Positions 34,305 to 43,415 are shown, counted from the stretch's first letter. The stretch: DNA of 64,000 nt from Bacillota bacterium (GCA_009711705.1 VENG01000028.1:62001-126000), one strand, 5' to 3'. Notes: generated by a model not told the origin, from the sequence alone. Made by a program: numbers and translations.

Positions 34305-36455
34305 TTACATTCTCAAAGATTTAATGGCTGTATTTAACAACTCAATTTCATAATTATCTACAATGTTTTCAACAATCCCAATATTACTTACTATGAAGTC
34401 TATGCTTTCTGATAAATCCATTCTCGATAACGACGAAAACCTATCTTCAATTGCTCTAATAGCATCTATTGGGTAACCATATTCAACAAGAAATATCCCC
34501 AAAGATGTTGTAACTCCTAATTCAAAAAACCTTATAATGATAGACAAATCGAAATCATCCATATTTTTCCCTTTTAATTTTCCTGCTTGTTGGAAAATGG
34601 ACTCAAACAAACAAAGTAGTTTTGGCACTTCATACTCTATAATATTCTTTATTTGATCAAATACAGTCAAATATATTCTATCAATATCTTGACCCAGGTC
34701 ATTCAAGTTGATGCGTAATTGATATTTCATTAATCCTTTAAATTTTTCAATACTATATTTTGAAACAACTGCGTGATAAAAGTTTTTTTTGCTTTCGCTT
34801 ATTATTCCAACATCAGAAAAGGAATCTAAAATACTGTTCATTACATGGTTACTAAGAAAATACTTAATGTTACTGGTATTTCCAATTAACCCTTGAAATT
34901 TTGAAAAATTTGATTCCACAAGCAAATAATCTAAATACCCTTCTTGAATATCTCTCCGATACAGACGATTTTTTATAAACACATTATCAGGCAATTTATC
35001 TTTATTAAAACCACTCTCTCGAACCATTTTTATAGTTTTGTTTGAAGGGCACAAGTCGTCTACATATGCATTATCAAGATCAACTTTAAGCAGATTAACA
35101 TCATCATATATCAAGAAATTTAGCTTCATATCATCCTGTTGTTCTATCTTCCGTTGTTCTTTGTCAACATAAAACACCCTACCTATAAAATGGTGATAAT
35201 ACCTTCCCGCTCTACCCTTAATGTTTTTTAATGCAAATGCTGTCATTTTATTATTCCCAACACTATTATTAATTACAACTACATTTTTTGCATTTGTATT
35301 CACACCTTCTATGATTGTTGAAGTGCAAAATAAATGTTTTATGTCGCCTTTATTAAACATGCGTAACACTTCTTTTTGAATGTATTTAGGGAATTTGCCA
35401 TGATGAACTCCAAAACCGGCAGAGATAATTTTGATAAGATTCCAATAATCTGATGTATTAACTAATTTACCTCGCAAACTATAACTAACTCCATATCGTC
35501 TCTTTAAATGCTCAATGAAACTACTATGTTTTTCAAGTACATTAGTATTACTAGGCAATAAATCTATGATCTCTTGTGCATATTTCATGGAATTTGATGG
35601 ATTTGCACAATAGAAAATAGCTTGGCCAAGTTCTTTATCATCTAAATATGACGCAATACTACATATTTTTGATTTTGTATTTAGTCCACCTTCACTAAAC
35701 TTAAATGGCAATTTTCTTTTACCCAACAAAGGATGATGCTCTACCACTGTCTTCTTCCACGCATCTATTTCAATTCTAAGTGTAGGTTCGAAATCTATTT
35801 GTTTTGCAGTAATATGATTATATTTTAAATAATTACGAAAGCCATTCTTAACATTGTTTAAATTTAAATACGGTCCAGCAATATAATACTCGCTTATCTT
35901 TTTTGAAAGAATGTATAAAGTTATCCTAAATGCCTTGGCTCTATTGCTACTTATTCGTTCTTTAACTACTGAGCTATTTTTATCTTTATTAAAATCCTCG
36001 TCAATTTTATAGACTTCATCAAAAAAGAAGAAATCAATACTTAAGTGATCGTGATCTGAAAGTAGTTTTAATGTTCTTTCAGGTGTGAGTATGTATATGT
36101 TTTTTGCTGTTAAATCAACTTTTGAATATACATTATTTATTATATTATATTCTAAATCCAGGTCGTTAATAAATTTCTGTAAATTTGCAGTGTTTTCATT
36201 AAGCAAGGCAACAGTTGGAAAAATAAGGAGGATATTCCTATAGCGTTCACTATTTAGATAAATGATTTCTCTGAGCAAGAATGTTTTGCCAAACGATGTA
36301 GGTGCACTTACAATAAGCCTCTTTATATCCAATGACATGAAGACATCAATTATTTCCTTTTGCCTTTTATCCAGTAGATTGTTTCTATATACTTTAGAAG
36401 CATAATAATTCTGAATTGCTTGGTGTTTTATGTCATATAGTGCTTCAGTAGACAT
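34305..36455 (-). CDS. AT-rich SF2 (Ski2-like) helicase of unknown system
   Basis: 716 residues. Motif I is SAPTSFGKT (about 50-58), motif II is DEVY (146-149) instead of DEAD/DEAH, and motif VI lies in ALKNIKGRAGRYYHH, the GRAGR form seen in Ski2-like helicases. The last about 250 residues are helical without a known domain. Codon use is strongly AT-biased (Lys AAA, Asn AAT, Ile ATA), unlike both neighbours, so recent acquisition is likely. GAGGAG in the preceding fragment serves as its SD. Similar helicases sit in defence islands such as this one, but no partner gene (for example a HamA-type protein) is intact here, so I do not assign a system. Confidence 0.85.
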   Translation of the reverse strand: MSTEALYDIKHQAIQNYYASKVYRNNLLDKRQKEIIDVFMSLDIKRLIVSAPTSFGKTFLLREIIYLNSERYRNILLIFPTVALLNENTANLQKFINDLDLEYNIINNVYSKVDLTAKNIYILTPERTLKLLSDHDHLSIDFFFFDEVYKIDEDFNKDKNSSVVKERISSNRAKAFRITLYILSKKISEYYIAGPYLNLNNVKNGFRNYLKYNHITAKQIDFEPTLRIEIDAWKKTVVEHHPLLGKRKLPFKFSEGGLNTKSKICSIASYLDDKELGQAIFYCANPSNSMKYAQEIIDLLPSNTNVLEKHSSFIEHLKRRYGVSYSLRGKLVNTSDYWNLIKIISAGFGVHHGKFPKYIQKEVLRMFNKGDIKHLFCTSTIIEGVNTNAKNVVVINNSVGNNKMTAFALKNIKGRAGRYYHHFIGRVFYVDKEQRKIEQQDDMKLNFLIYDDVNLLKVDLDNAYVDDLCPSNKTIKMVRESGFNKDKLPDNVFIKNRLYRRDIQEGYLDYLLVESNFSKFQGLIGNTSNIKYFLSNHVMNSILDSFSDVGIISESKKNFYHAVVSKYSIEKFKGLMKYQLRINLNDLGQDIDRIYLTVFDQIKNIIEYEVPKLLCLFESIFQQAGKLKGKNMDDFDLSIIIRFFELGVTTSLGIFLVEYGYPIDAIRAIEDRFSSLSRMDLSESIDFIVSNIGIVENIVDNYEIELLNTAIKSLRM

Positions 36456-36456
36456 T

Positions 36457-36546
36457 TCACAAGCGCTCCTCGTCCTCAGTGTAGGGCTTGGCGCTAAAGT
36501 CGCTGATCGGCTTGAGCACCAAGCACCGCCGGGGACCAGTGATGCG
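36457..36546 (-). pseudogene. C-terminal remnant of an unidentified gene
   Basis: A GC-rich frame bounded on the left by a stop reads ITGPRRCLVLKPISDFSAKP and YTEDEERL before a TGA one base upstream of the helicase ATG (TGAAATG). The sequence looks like a genuine C-terminus, and a neighbouring frame just upstream (LGPVKIRAVDASLVP) also looks coding, so the rest may be frameshifted. I do not recognise the family. Base composition differs sharply from the AT-rich helicase, so the two had different origins. Confidence 0.45.
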
Positions 36547-36642
36547 TCAACCGCCCTGATCTTAACTGGACCCAGAGGGCTATCAGCTATTAAGAAAGGG
36601 GCCTTTGAGAGACGGGAGCTGGTCGATCCGTGGCCACCCCTC

Positions 36643-37347
36643 TTATACCAAAGCCAATTCCAACTTGTGTTTCCTTTTCTTCCAATCAGGCATCACCCTA
36701 TCCAATAACCGGTAAAAAGCCGGGCTGTGGTCGTGGTATTTCAAGTGGCATAATTCATGAACAACGACGTAATCAATGCACTCCTTGGGTGCACGAATCA
36801 AATCTGTGTTTAATGTGAGCGTCCCATTCTTGGATAAGCTTCCCCAGCGCTTTTTCATGCATCGTATTTGCAGCCGGGGTTTTGCTAAAGATAGTTTCTC
36901 GAACGACGGCCAGCAGCGTTCAAAACTTTCCCTGAATTTTTCTGTGGCCTTCTTTTTGTACCAAGCTTCCAATAAGCTTTTGACTTTATCCGGAGATACA
37001 GTATCTTTGACCCCGATTTGGAAATACCCCCGGATAAGTTTTACATTATCCCGTTCTCCGCCACTGATTTTGAGGCGGTACTGTCTGCCGAGATAGAGAT
37101 GCGTTTCGCCTCCGATATATTGCCGGGGAGGTGTCCTCGGTTCGAATTGTTGAAAATAGTCCAGCTGCCTTTTAATCCACCCTGCGCGCTTGCACACCCG
37201 CATTTGTATTTCCTCATACTGTGTACCAACGGGTGCTTTAATCACCACTGCGCTGTCGGGGTGAACGACGATTTCCAGGGTCTTGCGCGCCATATGGATT
37301 ACCTGGAATTGAATGGGGGTTGATCCATAAGTAATTTTACCCTTCAC
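36643..37347 (-). CDS. M48-type (YgjP/DUF45) metallopeptidase
   Basis: 234 residues. The zinc site is HELCHLKYHDHSPAFY at about 195-210 (HExxH plus a further His and acidic residue), preceded by RCMKKRWGSLSKNGTLTLNT, the two hallmarks of the YgjP/SprT-like DUF45 family. Genes of this family commonly end type I restriction-modification operons, next to hsdR, but their target is unknown. The start overlaps the hsdR stop by 4 bp (ATGA), so it is part of the same operon. No signal peptide, so cytosolic. Confidence 0.9.
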   Translation of the reverse strand: MKGKITYGSTPIQFQVIHMARKTLEIVVHPDSAVVIKAPVGTQYEEIQMRVCKRAGWIKRQLDYFQQFEPRTPPRQYIGGETHLYLGRQYRLKISGGERDNVKLIRGYFQIGVKDTVSPDKVKSLLEAWYKKKATEKFRESFERCWPSFEKLSLAKPRLQIRCMKKRWGSLSKNGTLTLNTDLIRAPKECIDYVVVHELCHLKYHDHSPAFYRLLDRVMPDWKKRKHKLELALV

Positions 37348-40300
37348 TTTTCACCCCTCACACTTCTGAACCGTGCCACCTGCATGGTTTTTTCTATAAG
37401 CTCATCCATCTGTTCAAGGCTGATTTTTATGCCTTTGTTGCCCCTAACCTCATCGAAAAGATAATCATCAATCTCGTTGATTACCTGTTTCTGGACATCT
37501 TCATCATCCCAGAAATGCACCTTCCAATAACGGTTTAGGATATTCTGGATCACCAGTGCGGTAGTGGCGGAAAGCTCTTCGCATTCTTCTTTTCCTAAAT
37601 AATGTTGTTCAAAGAAGGGCTTAAGAACACCGAAGTAGACCATGGCGTCTTCATTGCCGGAGAGTTTTTGGGGCATGTCATCATGTTGCCGGGTAACAAC
37701 TTTATTACGGATTTCCGTAACCTTGTTCAGGTATTCCAGGTCAGACAGGCGCTTGGCCCGGAAATCTTCAATGGCTTGCTGGATCAGCTTGGAAAACTTC
37801 TCATAAAACGCCGGGTCTTCCTCTATCTTTTCCGTTATAGCCCGCTTTGTGGCGTGGGCAATGATATCCGCCTTTGCCGCCGTGCTTTTGACGCCGTAAA
37901 CACCCTGTTCTTCCTTTACATGGTCGAACATTTGGTCATCAAAAATATTTACCGGTTTATTTAGTTGAATAACCTCATTGGCCTGGATGTGGGTATCAAG
38001 CAGTTTTTTGATCTTGGGCTCGTAATCCCGGTAGTCAATGGCTTCGGCGTAGCGGAGTTTGACGGCGGCTTTCAGGTGCTGGAAGCGTTTCAGGTCGGCC
38101 TTGTAACGCCGCAATGTCGCGTCGTTGATCTGCATGATGAAAGATTCTGTTGATAGGGCAATGCAAAGAGTTTTAGCGTATTCCGCCAGTCGCCGGTAAA
38201 AATCCTCGCGCAGGGCGGCATCGGCCAGCATAACTTCGTAAGCCTCTTCATCATAGCTGTTTTTTACTTCCTTGAAGAGATCCCAGAGATCGGAGTAACG
38301 CTGGGGCAGCTTTTCCACCTCGGCGCTGACCGAAGTAAGCGTGCCTGCAATGTCCTCATCGTCAAAACCCTCGAAGGCGCTGTACATAGTGAGAGCTTTA
38401 TCCAGTTCTCCCAATAAACCCACATAATCGACGACAAAGCCGAATTCCTTGTCTTCGCACAACCGATTTACCCGGGCGATGGCCTGCAGCAGGGTATGTT
38501 CTTTCAGCTCCTTGCACAGGTAGATAATCGTGTTACGATGCGCATCGAATCCTGTCAATAGTTTGCTGACAACAATCAGGATTTCCGGTTCCGTACCGTA
38601 TTTGAACTGGTTAATGATCTGTTTGGTATACTCGCCCTCACTGCCATAGCGTTGCATCATTTTCTGCCAGAACTTGACCACCTCGTCCGCCGGTTCTTCA
38701 CCGGTCTCCTCATAACTTTCATGATCATTCGGCGGTGAAATGACGACTTCGGAGGTTACAAAACCAATGTCGGTAAGGTATTGGTGATACTTTAGAGCTG
38801 ACGCCTTGCTTGGCGCTACCAGCTGGGCTTTAAAACCGGTACCCTGCCAGGTGGCCCGGAAGTGCTCGCTGATATCAAATGCCCGCATATACACCACCTG
38901 GTCTGCTTTGCTCAACATCTTTGCACGAGCATATTTCCGCTTTAAATCGGCCTTTTGTTCCTTGCTGAGCCCCTGAGTGTGGCGGTCAAACCAAAGGTCA
39001 ATAGCAGTCTTGTTCTGCTCCATCTCCACAAGGCGCCCTTCGTAGAGCAATGGAACAACCGCTTTATCCTCCACCGCCTGGTTAATAGAATAGTGCGGTT
39101 CTATCAGTCCACCGAACATGAGGAAGCTGTTCTTCTCTTTCTTTAGCAGCGGGGTGCCTGTAAACCCGAGGTAGCAGGCGTGGGGGAACATTTGGCGCAT
39201 ACGCGCCGAAAAACTGCCGAAATTTGTCCGGTGACTTTCATCGATTAAAATAAAAATATCGGTGGAATGGTCCTGAAACTTCTTGAGGTTCAATGCCTTA
39301 TCGAATTTATGAATCAGCGTGGTGATTATCCCCGCTTTGTGTTCCGCCACCAGTTCTAGCAGGTGTCGCCCCGAGGTGGCCCGGTTCGGTTCCAGGCCGC
39401 AGGCGGCAAAGGTGTTACCGAGCTGCTTGTCCAGATCGTCCCGGTCAGTCACCAGCACAATGCGCGGATCAGGTACCCCCGGTTCCAGCGCCAGGTTTCT
39501 GGCCAGCATGACCATGGTCAATGATTTCCCCGAGCCCTGGGTGTGCCAGATAATACCGCCCTTGCGCCGCCCCTTGTTGTCCAGCTGTTTGATCCGTTCC
39601 AGCGTGGACTTGATGACGAAATATTGCTGGTAGCGGGCAATTTTTTTAATGCCGCCGTCGAATACAGTGAACCGGTAAGCCAGTTCCAGCAGACGCTCGG
39701 GGCGGCACAAGCTGAAAAGGGCCTTGTCCTGTTCGGTAACCAGGCGTTCACCTTCAGCTTCTTGTGATTCGAAGAAATCACGGGCAATGGCAAATACCCC
39801 GCTGTAAAGTTGATCCCGCAGTGCGGGGGAAAGGGGGGCGTTAACACGGTGGGCAATATCAGCTTCTTTGTCCAGCTGCTCTCTCCAAGCACTCCAGAAC
39901 TTGGCCGATGTTCCGGCGGTTGCGTACCGGGCTTCATTCTTATTGATTCCCATCACCAGCTGAGTATAAATGAAGAGCCTGGGAATATAATCATCGCCCT
40001 GGTTGCGGATGGACTGGGAGACAGCCTCTGCCACCTTCACCCGGGGTGATTTACATTCGATCACCGCCAGAGGAATGCCGTTTACAAAGAGCACAATATC
40101 CGGCCGGGATGTTTCGGTGCTGCGGGAGCGTCCCACGCTGAATTCCGCAGTGACATGGAACACATTCCGCTCCGGGTGGCGCCAGTCTATGTAGTTGAGA
40201 TTAAAGCTCTTGGAGTCGCCGTCAATGGTCTGCTCCAGGGCGGTACCCAGAGTGATGAGGTCGTAAACGGCTTCATTAGTTTTGAGCAGGCCGTCATATT

Positions 40301-40553
40301 TGACGTTCTTGAGCTTCTGAATGGCGGTCTGGATATTTTCCTCGCTGAATAGAAATTCGCGTCCCTTGTAGTTGATGCGGTTGAGTCGCTTAAGCTGCTC
40401 CCGTAAAATCCCTTCCAGAAGTACATTGCCTGTTTTTTTCTGCCGCTCTGCAAGTGCCCGTTCAGGTGGAAGATACTCATAGCCAAGGTTGATGAGCAGT
40501 TGCAGGGCCGGAATTTGGGAGAGGTATTTTTCGTCAAAATTAAATGGTTTCAT
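37344..40553 (-). CDS. hsdR: Type I restriction enzyme R subunit (HsdR)
   Basis: 1069 residues. The N-terminal nuclease domain has the PD-(D/E)xK core around RPDIVLFVNGIPLAVIECKS (about 150-172). The motor follows, with Walker A WHTQGSGKSLTM (about 335-346), motif II as DESH in ILIDESHRTNFGSF, and later helicase motifs GFTGTPLL and LLQAIARVNRL. The C-terminal part is the helical region that docks on the M2S methylase. It uses ATP to pump DNA and cut far from unmethylated sites. SD is AAAGGA. It overlaps the peptidase gene and follows a transposase fragment at 40560-40877 that sits between hsdS and hsdR. No motif is missing. Confidence 0.95.
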   Translation of the reverse strand: MKPFNFDEKYLSQIPALQLLINLGYEYLPPERALAERQKKTGNVLLEGILREQLKRLNRINYKGREFLFSEENIQTAIQKLKNVKYDGLLKTNEAVYDLITLGTALEQTIDGDSKSFNLNYIDWRHPERNVFHVTAEFSVGRSRSTETSRPDIVLFVNGIPLAVIECKSPRVKVAEAVSQSIRNQGDDYIPRLFIYTQLVMGINKNEARYATAGTSAKFWSAWREQLDKEADIAHRVNAPLSPALRDQLYSGVFAIARDFFESQEAEGERLVTEQDKALFSLCRPERLLELAYRFTVFDGGIKKIARYQQYFVIKSTLERIKQLDNKGRRKGGIIWHTQGSGKSLTMVMLARNLALEPGVPDPRIVLVTDRDDLDKQLGNTFAACGLEPNRATSGRHLLELVAEHKAGIITTLIHKFDKALNLKKFQDHSTDIFILIDESHRTNFGSFSARMRQMFPHACYLGFTGTPLLKKEKNSFLMFGGLIEPHYSINQAVEDKAVVPLLYEGRLVEMEQNKTAIDLWFDRHTQGLSKEQKADLKRKYARAKMLSKADQVVYMRAFDISEHFRATWQGTGFKAQLVAPSKASALKYHQYLTDIGFVTSEVVISPPNDHESYEETGEEPADEVVKFWQKMMQRYGSEGEYTKQIINQFKYGTEPEILIVVSKLLTGFDAHRNTIIYLCKELKEHTLLQAIARVNRLCEDKEFGFVVDYVGLLGELDKALTMYSAFEGFDDEDIAGTLTSVSAEVEKLPQRYSDLWDLFKEVKNSYDEEAYEVMLADAALREDFYRRLAEYAKTLCIALSTESFIMQINDATLRRYKADLKRFQHLKAAVKLRYAEAIDYRDYEPKIKKLLDTHIQANEVIQLNKPVNIFDDQMFDHVKEEQGVYGVKSTAAKADIIAHATKRAITEKIEEDPAFYEKFSKLIQQAIEDFRAKRLSDLEYLNKVTEIRNKVVTRQHDDMPQKLSGNEDAMVYFGVLKPFFEQHYLGKEECEELSATTALVIQNILNRYWKVHFWDDEDVQKQVINEIDDYLFDEVRGNKGIKISLEQMDELIEKTMQVARFRSVRGEK

Positions 40554-40559
40554 AATTAT

Positions 40560-40877
40560 CTATGGTCCTTTCCGTTGGGGCACGGCATGCCGTGCCCCAA
40601 CGTTGGCATCGACAATTGCAATAATTCCGTGAATATGATTTGGCATAACAATAAATTCGTCCAATTGTACGTGCGGAAAATGTACCGGTATTTCAAACCA
40701 AATGTCGTTTGCAATTTTCCCATATTTATTCAAAATCATATTGTCATTCGTAATTCTACCAAACAAGCATTTACGATCCTGTGTACACACCGTAATGAAA
40801 TATGATCCCGGTCGGGAATATTCGTATCCAGGTAACCGGATGGAACGACGGTGGTGGATATCGGGGTTGTAGGTCAT
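40560..40877 (-). CDS. Truncated REP-associated (Y1/HUH) transposase
   Basis: 105 residues from ATG 40877, which overlaps the hsdS stop (ATGA) and has GGAGGG upstream. The N-terminus (RRSIRLPGYEYSRPGSYFIT, then VCTQDRKCLFG) and the HUH motif in VMPNHIHGI are those of RAYT/TnpA_REP proteins. Full-length members run to about 150-230 residues and carry a catalytic tyrosine after the HUH pair; here the frame ends soon after, within a perfect 30-nt palindrome (40573-40602) that encodes the tail GARHAVP. The fragment is therefore probably inactive. It inserted between hsdS and hsdR without stopping the operon frame. Confidence 0.82.
   Translation of the reverse strand: MTYNPDIHHRRSIRLPGYEYSRPGSYFITVCTQDRKCLFGRITNDNMILNKYGKIANDIWFEIPVHFPHVQLDEFIVMPNHIHGIIAIVDANVGARHAVPQRKGP
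40573..40602. repeat. Perfect 30-nt REP-like palindrome
   Basis: CGTTGGGGCACGGCA is followed at once by its reverse complement TGCCGTGCCCCAACG. It forms the 3' end of the transposase fragment and is the kind of hairpin that RAYT enzymes recognise. In the hsd mRNA it would form a strong stem between hsdS and hsdR. Confidence 0.8.
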
Positions 40878-42064
40878 GCTTTTACCCTCCAATGGCCGGT
40901 CAGCAATTTTTGCATCAGGCCGCGCTTTTGTTTGCGGTAGGCTTCGGCCTGTTTTTCTAGCAGGTCGATTTCCCGGCGGGCGGTGTTAAGGATGGAGGCG
41001 ATTTGCTTTTGCTGGTCTATAGTTGGAAGCTTTAATGGAAGGCTTATTATTTGCTTTTCCGATATTTCCTTTTGTCCAGTTCCATCCATGATATAACCAA
41101 TGCGCTTATAATAATCAGGCCGCGAAAAAAAGAAAAACAGGAAGTCAGTATCCAACAAGCTTTTTTTTGCACGAAGACTTGTAATTGCATTGGAAGCAAT
41201 TAGTCCATCAAGTTCTGGAGGAACAATCCCAAAGCCACCGTTATGGAAGTTCTGCCTGCCAATCAAGAATTCACCCGCAAAGCGCCTAAAATAAGGCCGC
41301 CCTCTTTTTGTCATCGTTGGCTTTATGCGTAATCTTTTTTCAACGCCTCTACAATGAAGCCGCACCGCTAGAAGAGTTTCTCCTTCCACCCATAATAGTT
41401 TTTCTCGGGGAGCAATCACTGCCACTTCCCCCAACTTCACCTTTCTCCATTCACCTTTTACACTCTCCAGGTTTATAAGTTTATTGAGCAACCAGGAGAA
41501 TCGCTTTTCCTTAGCACTTATTAACCGCTCAGTCTTTTCGATGGCTTGATTCCAATACAAAAGCAGGTTTGCGATGGCTTTTTGTTCATCGATGGGTGGT
41601 AATAGAACCGGGAACTCTTTAAGCTGGGTAGAATTTATACTTGCCAAGTTAGTACTTTGTTTGGAACATTTTAGAAAATATAATTTTCCATACGGGCTTC
41701 CTGTCAATAGTGAGAGGTACTCTGAAAGAATAACTCCATTTTTAGGGCGTGCAACAAAAACATGGTTCTGATGAACACATTTATCAATTTCCCCTTTCCA
41801 AACAGTACCGCGGCCTAACTTATCAAAATCACCGCCCTCTGTTAGTAAAACATCACCAACTTGCAGAAGATAACGATCAATTTTAGTTTTATCTACCTTA
41901 ATAGTCTTTATTATCGAAAGATCGAGAAACCCATCTTGAACATTGGCGACTCTTAAGTAAGGTAATTCAACAGAATCCTTCAGTTTTTTGGATCCTTTCG
42001 CAATTCCGGTTTGAATAAACGCAACATGTTCAAGAGGTTTCTTTTTCCATCCACCCGGTATCAT
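40874..42064 (-). CDS. hsdS: Type I restriction-modification specificity subunit (HsdS)
   Basis: 396 residues with two target-recognition domains separated and followed by conserved helices. The first domain begins GWKKKPLEHVAFIQTGIAKG; the central helix includes PIDEQKAIANLLLYWNQAIE; the second ends with PTIDQQKQIASILNTARREI, and DLLEKQAEAYRKQKRGLMQK is the C-terminal spacer. HsdS reads a bipartite DNA sequence and sets the specificity of both methylation and cleavage. It overlaps the DinD-like ORF by 4 bp. A second, single-domain S-like protein is encoded at 44935-45522, so the operon may make two complexes. The sequence recognised cannot be predicted. Confidence 0.92.
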   Translation of the reverse strand: MIPGGWKKKPLEHVAFIQTGIAKGSKKLKDSVELPYLRVANVQDGFLDLSIIKTIKVDKTKIDRYLLQVGDVLLTEGGDFDKLGRGTVWKGEIDKCVHQNHVFVARPKNGVILSEYLSLLTGSPYGKLYFLKCSKQSTNLASINSTQLKEFPVLLPPIDEQKAIANLLLYWNQAIEKTERLISAKEKRFSWLLNKLINLESVKGEWRKVKLGEVAVIAPREKLLWVEGETLLAVRLHCRGVEKRLRIKPTMTKRGRPYFRRFAGEFLIGRQNFHNGGFGIVPPELDGLIASNAITSLRAKKSLLDTDFLFFFFSRPDYYKRIGYIMDGTGQKEISEKQIISLPLKLPTIDQQKQIASILNTARREIDLLEKQAEAYRKQKRGLMQKLLTGHWRVKA

Positions 42065-42351
42065 TCCCCGCCCTCCAGCTTCTTTTGCTCACGTTCCAAC
42101 TGTTTGGTGCTTTTCTTGGGGGCAGGCAGGTCTTCCGGCATGGTGCCGCCCAGTTCCTTAATAGTCTCACAGACCTTGGCCCCAACTTGGTAATGGGTTT
42201 GATTGGCCTTGGTTTTTCCCTTAATATTTTCCCGGCGTAGTTTTTCTTCTGTCTGGGTGGCAACAAAAGCATGATAGGCTCTTACGGTAAAAGACGAGAC
42301 TATCCCCGAGTTTAAATGGCTGGCGGAACAACCGTGTTTTTTCGTGTTCAT
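42061..42351 (-). CDS. DinD C-terminal fragment kept as a small ORF
   Basis: 96 residues. The C-terminal two thirds (VATQTEEKLRRENIKGKTKA, then ANQTHYQVGAKVCETIKELG and GTMPEDLPAPKKSTKQLE) matches the end of DNA-damage-inducible protein D, a protein of about 270 residues in other bacteria. The N-terminal DNA-binding part of DinD is absent; the first 20 or so residues look unrelated. It is joined to both neighbours by 4-bp ATGA overlaps, so the operon still translates it. It may be a relic kept for coupling, or a small functional piece. A frame in another phase upstream overlaps the RhuM end and was not accepted. Confidence 0.7.
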   Translation of the reverse strand: MNTKKHGCSASHLNSGIVSSFTVRAYHAFVATQTEEKLRRENIKGKTKANQTHYQVGAKVCETIKELGGTMPEDLPAPKKSTKQLEREQKKLEGGE

Positions 42352-43415
42352 TTGCGTTCCTCTCCTTTCGGCAAACGCTTTGCTGCTTCCTCCAGCGCTT
42401 TAATGGACTCCCCTTCGCCGAGGGCTTCTTTGTGCTCACGGCGGCCCTCTGCAAAACGGTCGTATTGCTGCCGGGCGTGGTTGTCCGCAGCTTTCTTGCT
42501 AACATTTCCGGCATTGGGGAGCACCTGGCGCTCGTTGAATGTCAAAAACTGGTCCATTTTTCGTTTCCAATCTTTCATAAAAACCTGCTTGCGGCGCCGG
42601 GCCTGGTCTTCGGCAAAGTCAAGCCACATCACCACGATACGGTTAAGTTCGTCAATTTCCTGCTCATTCAGATAATTTTTGGCGGTAGTTACGTCGGACT
42701 TGCGAACTTCTCCCGCCTTCCAACTGGTCAATCCCATGTTGGGTAGGGCGTGGCTGGCACGACTATTTATGAGTTCCGCCGCCGTCATACCGGTGGTAGC
42801 GTAATGTAGCTTGTTCTGGATGACGCTGAAGAATTTGGTGGTTTCCGACAATGTGGGGTCATAGTCGCCCGCCATGGCGAAAATCTCCTTTACCCGCAGG
42901 TACATACGCCGCTCGCTGGCGCGGATGTCGCGGATGCGCTCGAGCATCTCGTCAAAATAGTCGGGTATACCCGACCCGGCGACGGGCGGATTTTTAAGCC
43001 GTTCGTCGTCCATGGTAAAGCCCTTGACTAAATATTCTTTCAACCGTTCGGTAGCCCAGCGACGAAACTGGGTGCCCCGGTGAGAACGAACACGGTATCC
43101 GACTGCCAGAATAGCGTCAAGGTTGTAGTGTTCAATTTCCCGGGTGACTTCCCGGGAACCCTCGGTTCGAACTATCCGGAATTTCCGGATAGTTGCCTCC
43201 GGTTTCAGCTCGCCTTCTTCGTAGATGTTTTTCAGGTGTTCGTTAATGGTGCGTACATCCTTCTGGTAAAGCTCGGCCATCAGGGCCTGGGTGAGCCATA
43301 AAGTTTCATCCACAAACCGGCACTCAACCCGTGTACGGCCATCCTCGGTCTGGTAAAAAAGGATCTCGCCCGTTGTGGCTGGAGTTCCTTGCACTTCTAT
43401 ATCCTTACGCTTCAT
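42348..43415 (-). CDS. RhuM family protein within the type I operon
   Basis: 355 residues of the RhuM family (named from a Salmonella pathogenicity island; often found in type I restriction-modification operons). The signature is RFVDETLWLTQALMAELYQK, then DVRTINEHLKNIYEEGEL, then EIEHYNLDAILAVGYRVRS and TQFRRWATERLKEYLVKGF (about 35-130), a KilA/ANT-like DNA-binding module, followed by a helical region with a death-on-curing-like stretch TEFFSVIQNKL-type sequence (TTKFFSVIQNKLHYA). The role in restriction is unknown; a toxin or regulator has been proposed. It overlaps hsdM and the DinD fragment by 4 bp each. Confidence 0.88.
   Translation of the reverse strand: MKRKDIEVQGTPATTGEILFYQTEDGRTRVECRFVDETLWLTQALMAELYQKDVRTINEHLKNIYEEGELKPEATIRKFRIVRTEGSREVTREIEHYNLDAILAVGYRVRSHRGTQFRRWATERLKEYLVKGFTMDDERLKNPPVAGSGIPDYFDEMLERIRDIRASERRMYLRVKEIFAMAGDYDPTLSETTKFFSVIQNKLHYATTGMTAAELINSRASHALPNMGLTSWKAGEVRKSDVTTAKNYLNEQEIDELNRIVVMWLDFAEDQARRRKQVFMKDWKRKMDQFLTFNERQVLPNAGNVSKKAADNHARQQYDRFAEGRREHKEALGEGESIKALEEAAKRLPKGEERK

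Noticed and set aside
34305..36455. Assignment as Hachiman HamB
   Set aside because: The helicase motifs would allow it, but no HamA-like gene is visible and the upstream remnant is not recognisable; the name would be a guess.
40500..40805. Plus-strand 101-residue frame over the RAYT fragment
   Set aside because: It is the complement of the HUH transposase fragment and has no SD.
42221..42514. 97-residue minus-strand frame across the RhuM/DinD joint
   Set aside because: It overlaps two better supported genes in another phase, has no SD and no recognisable motif.
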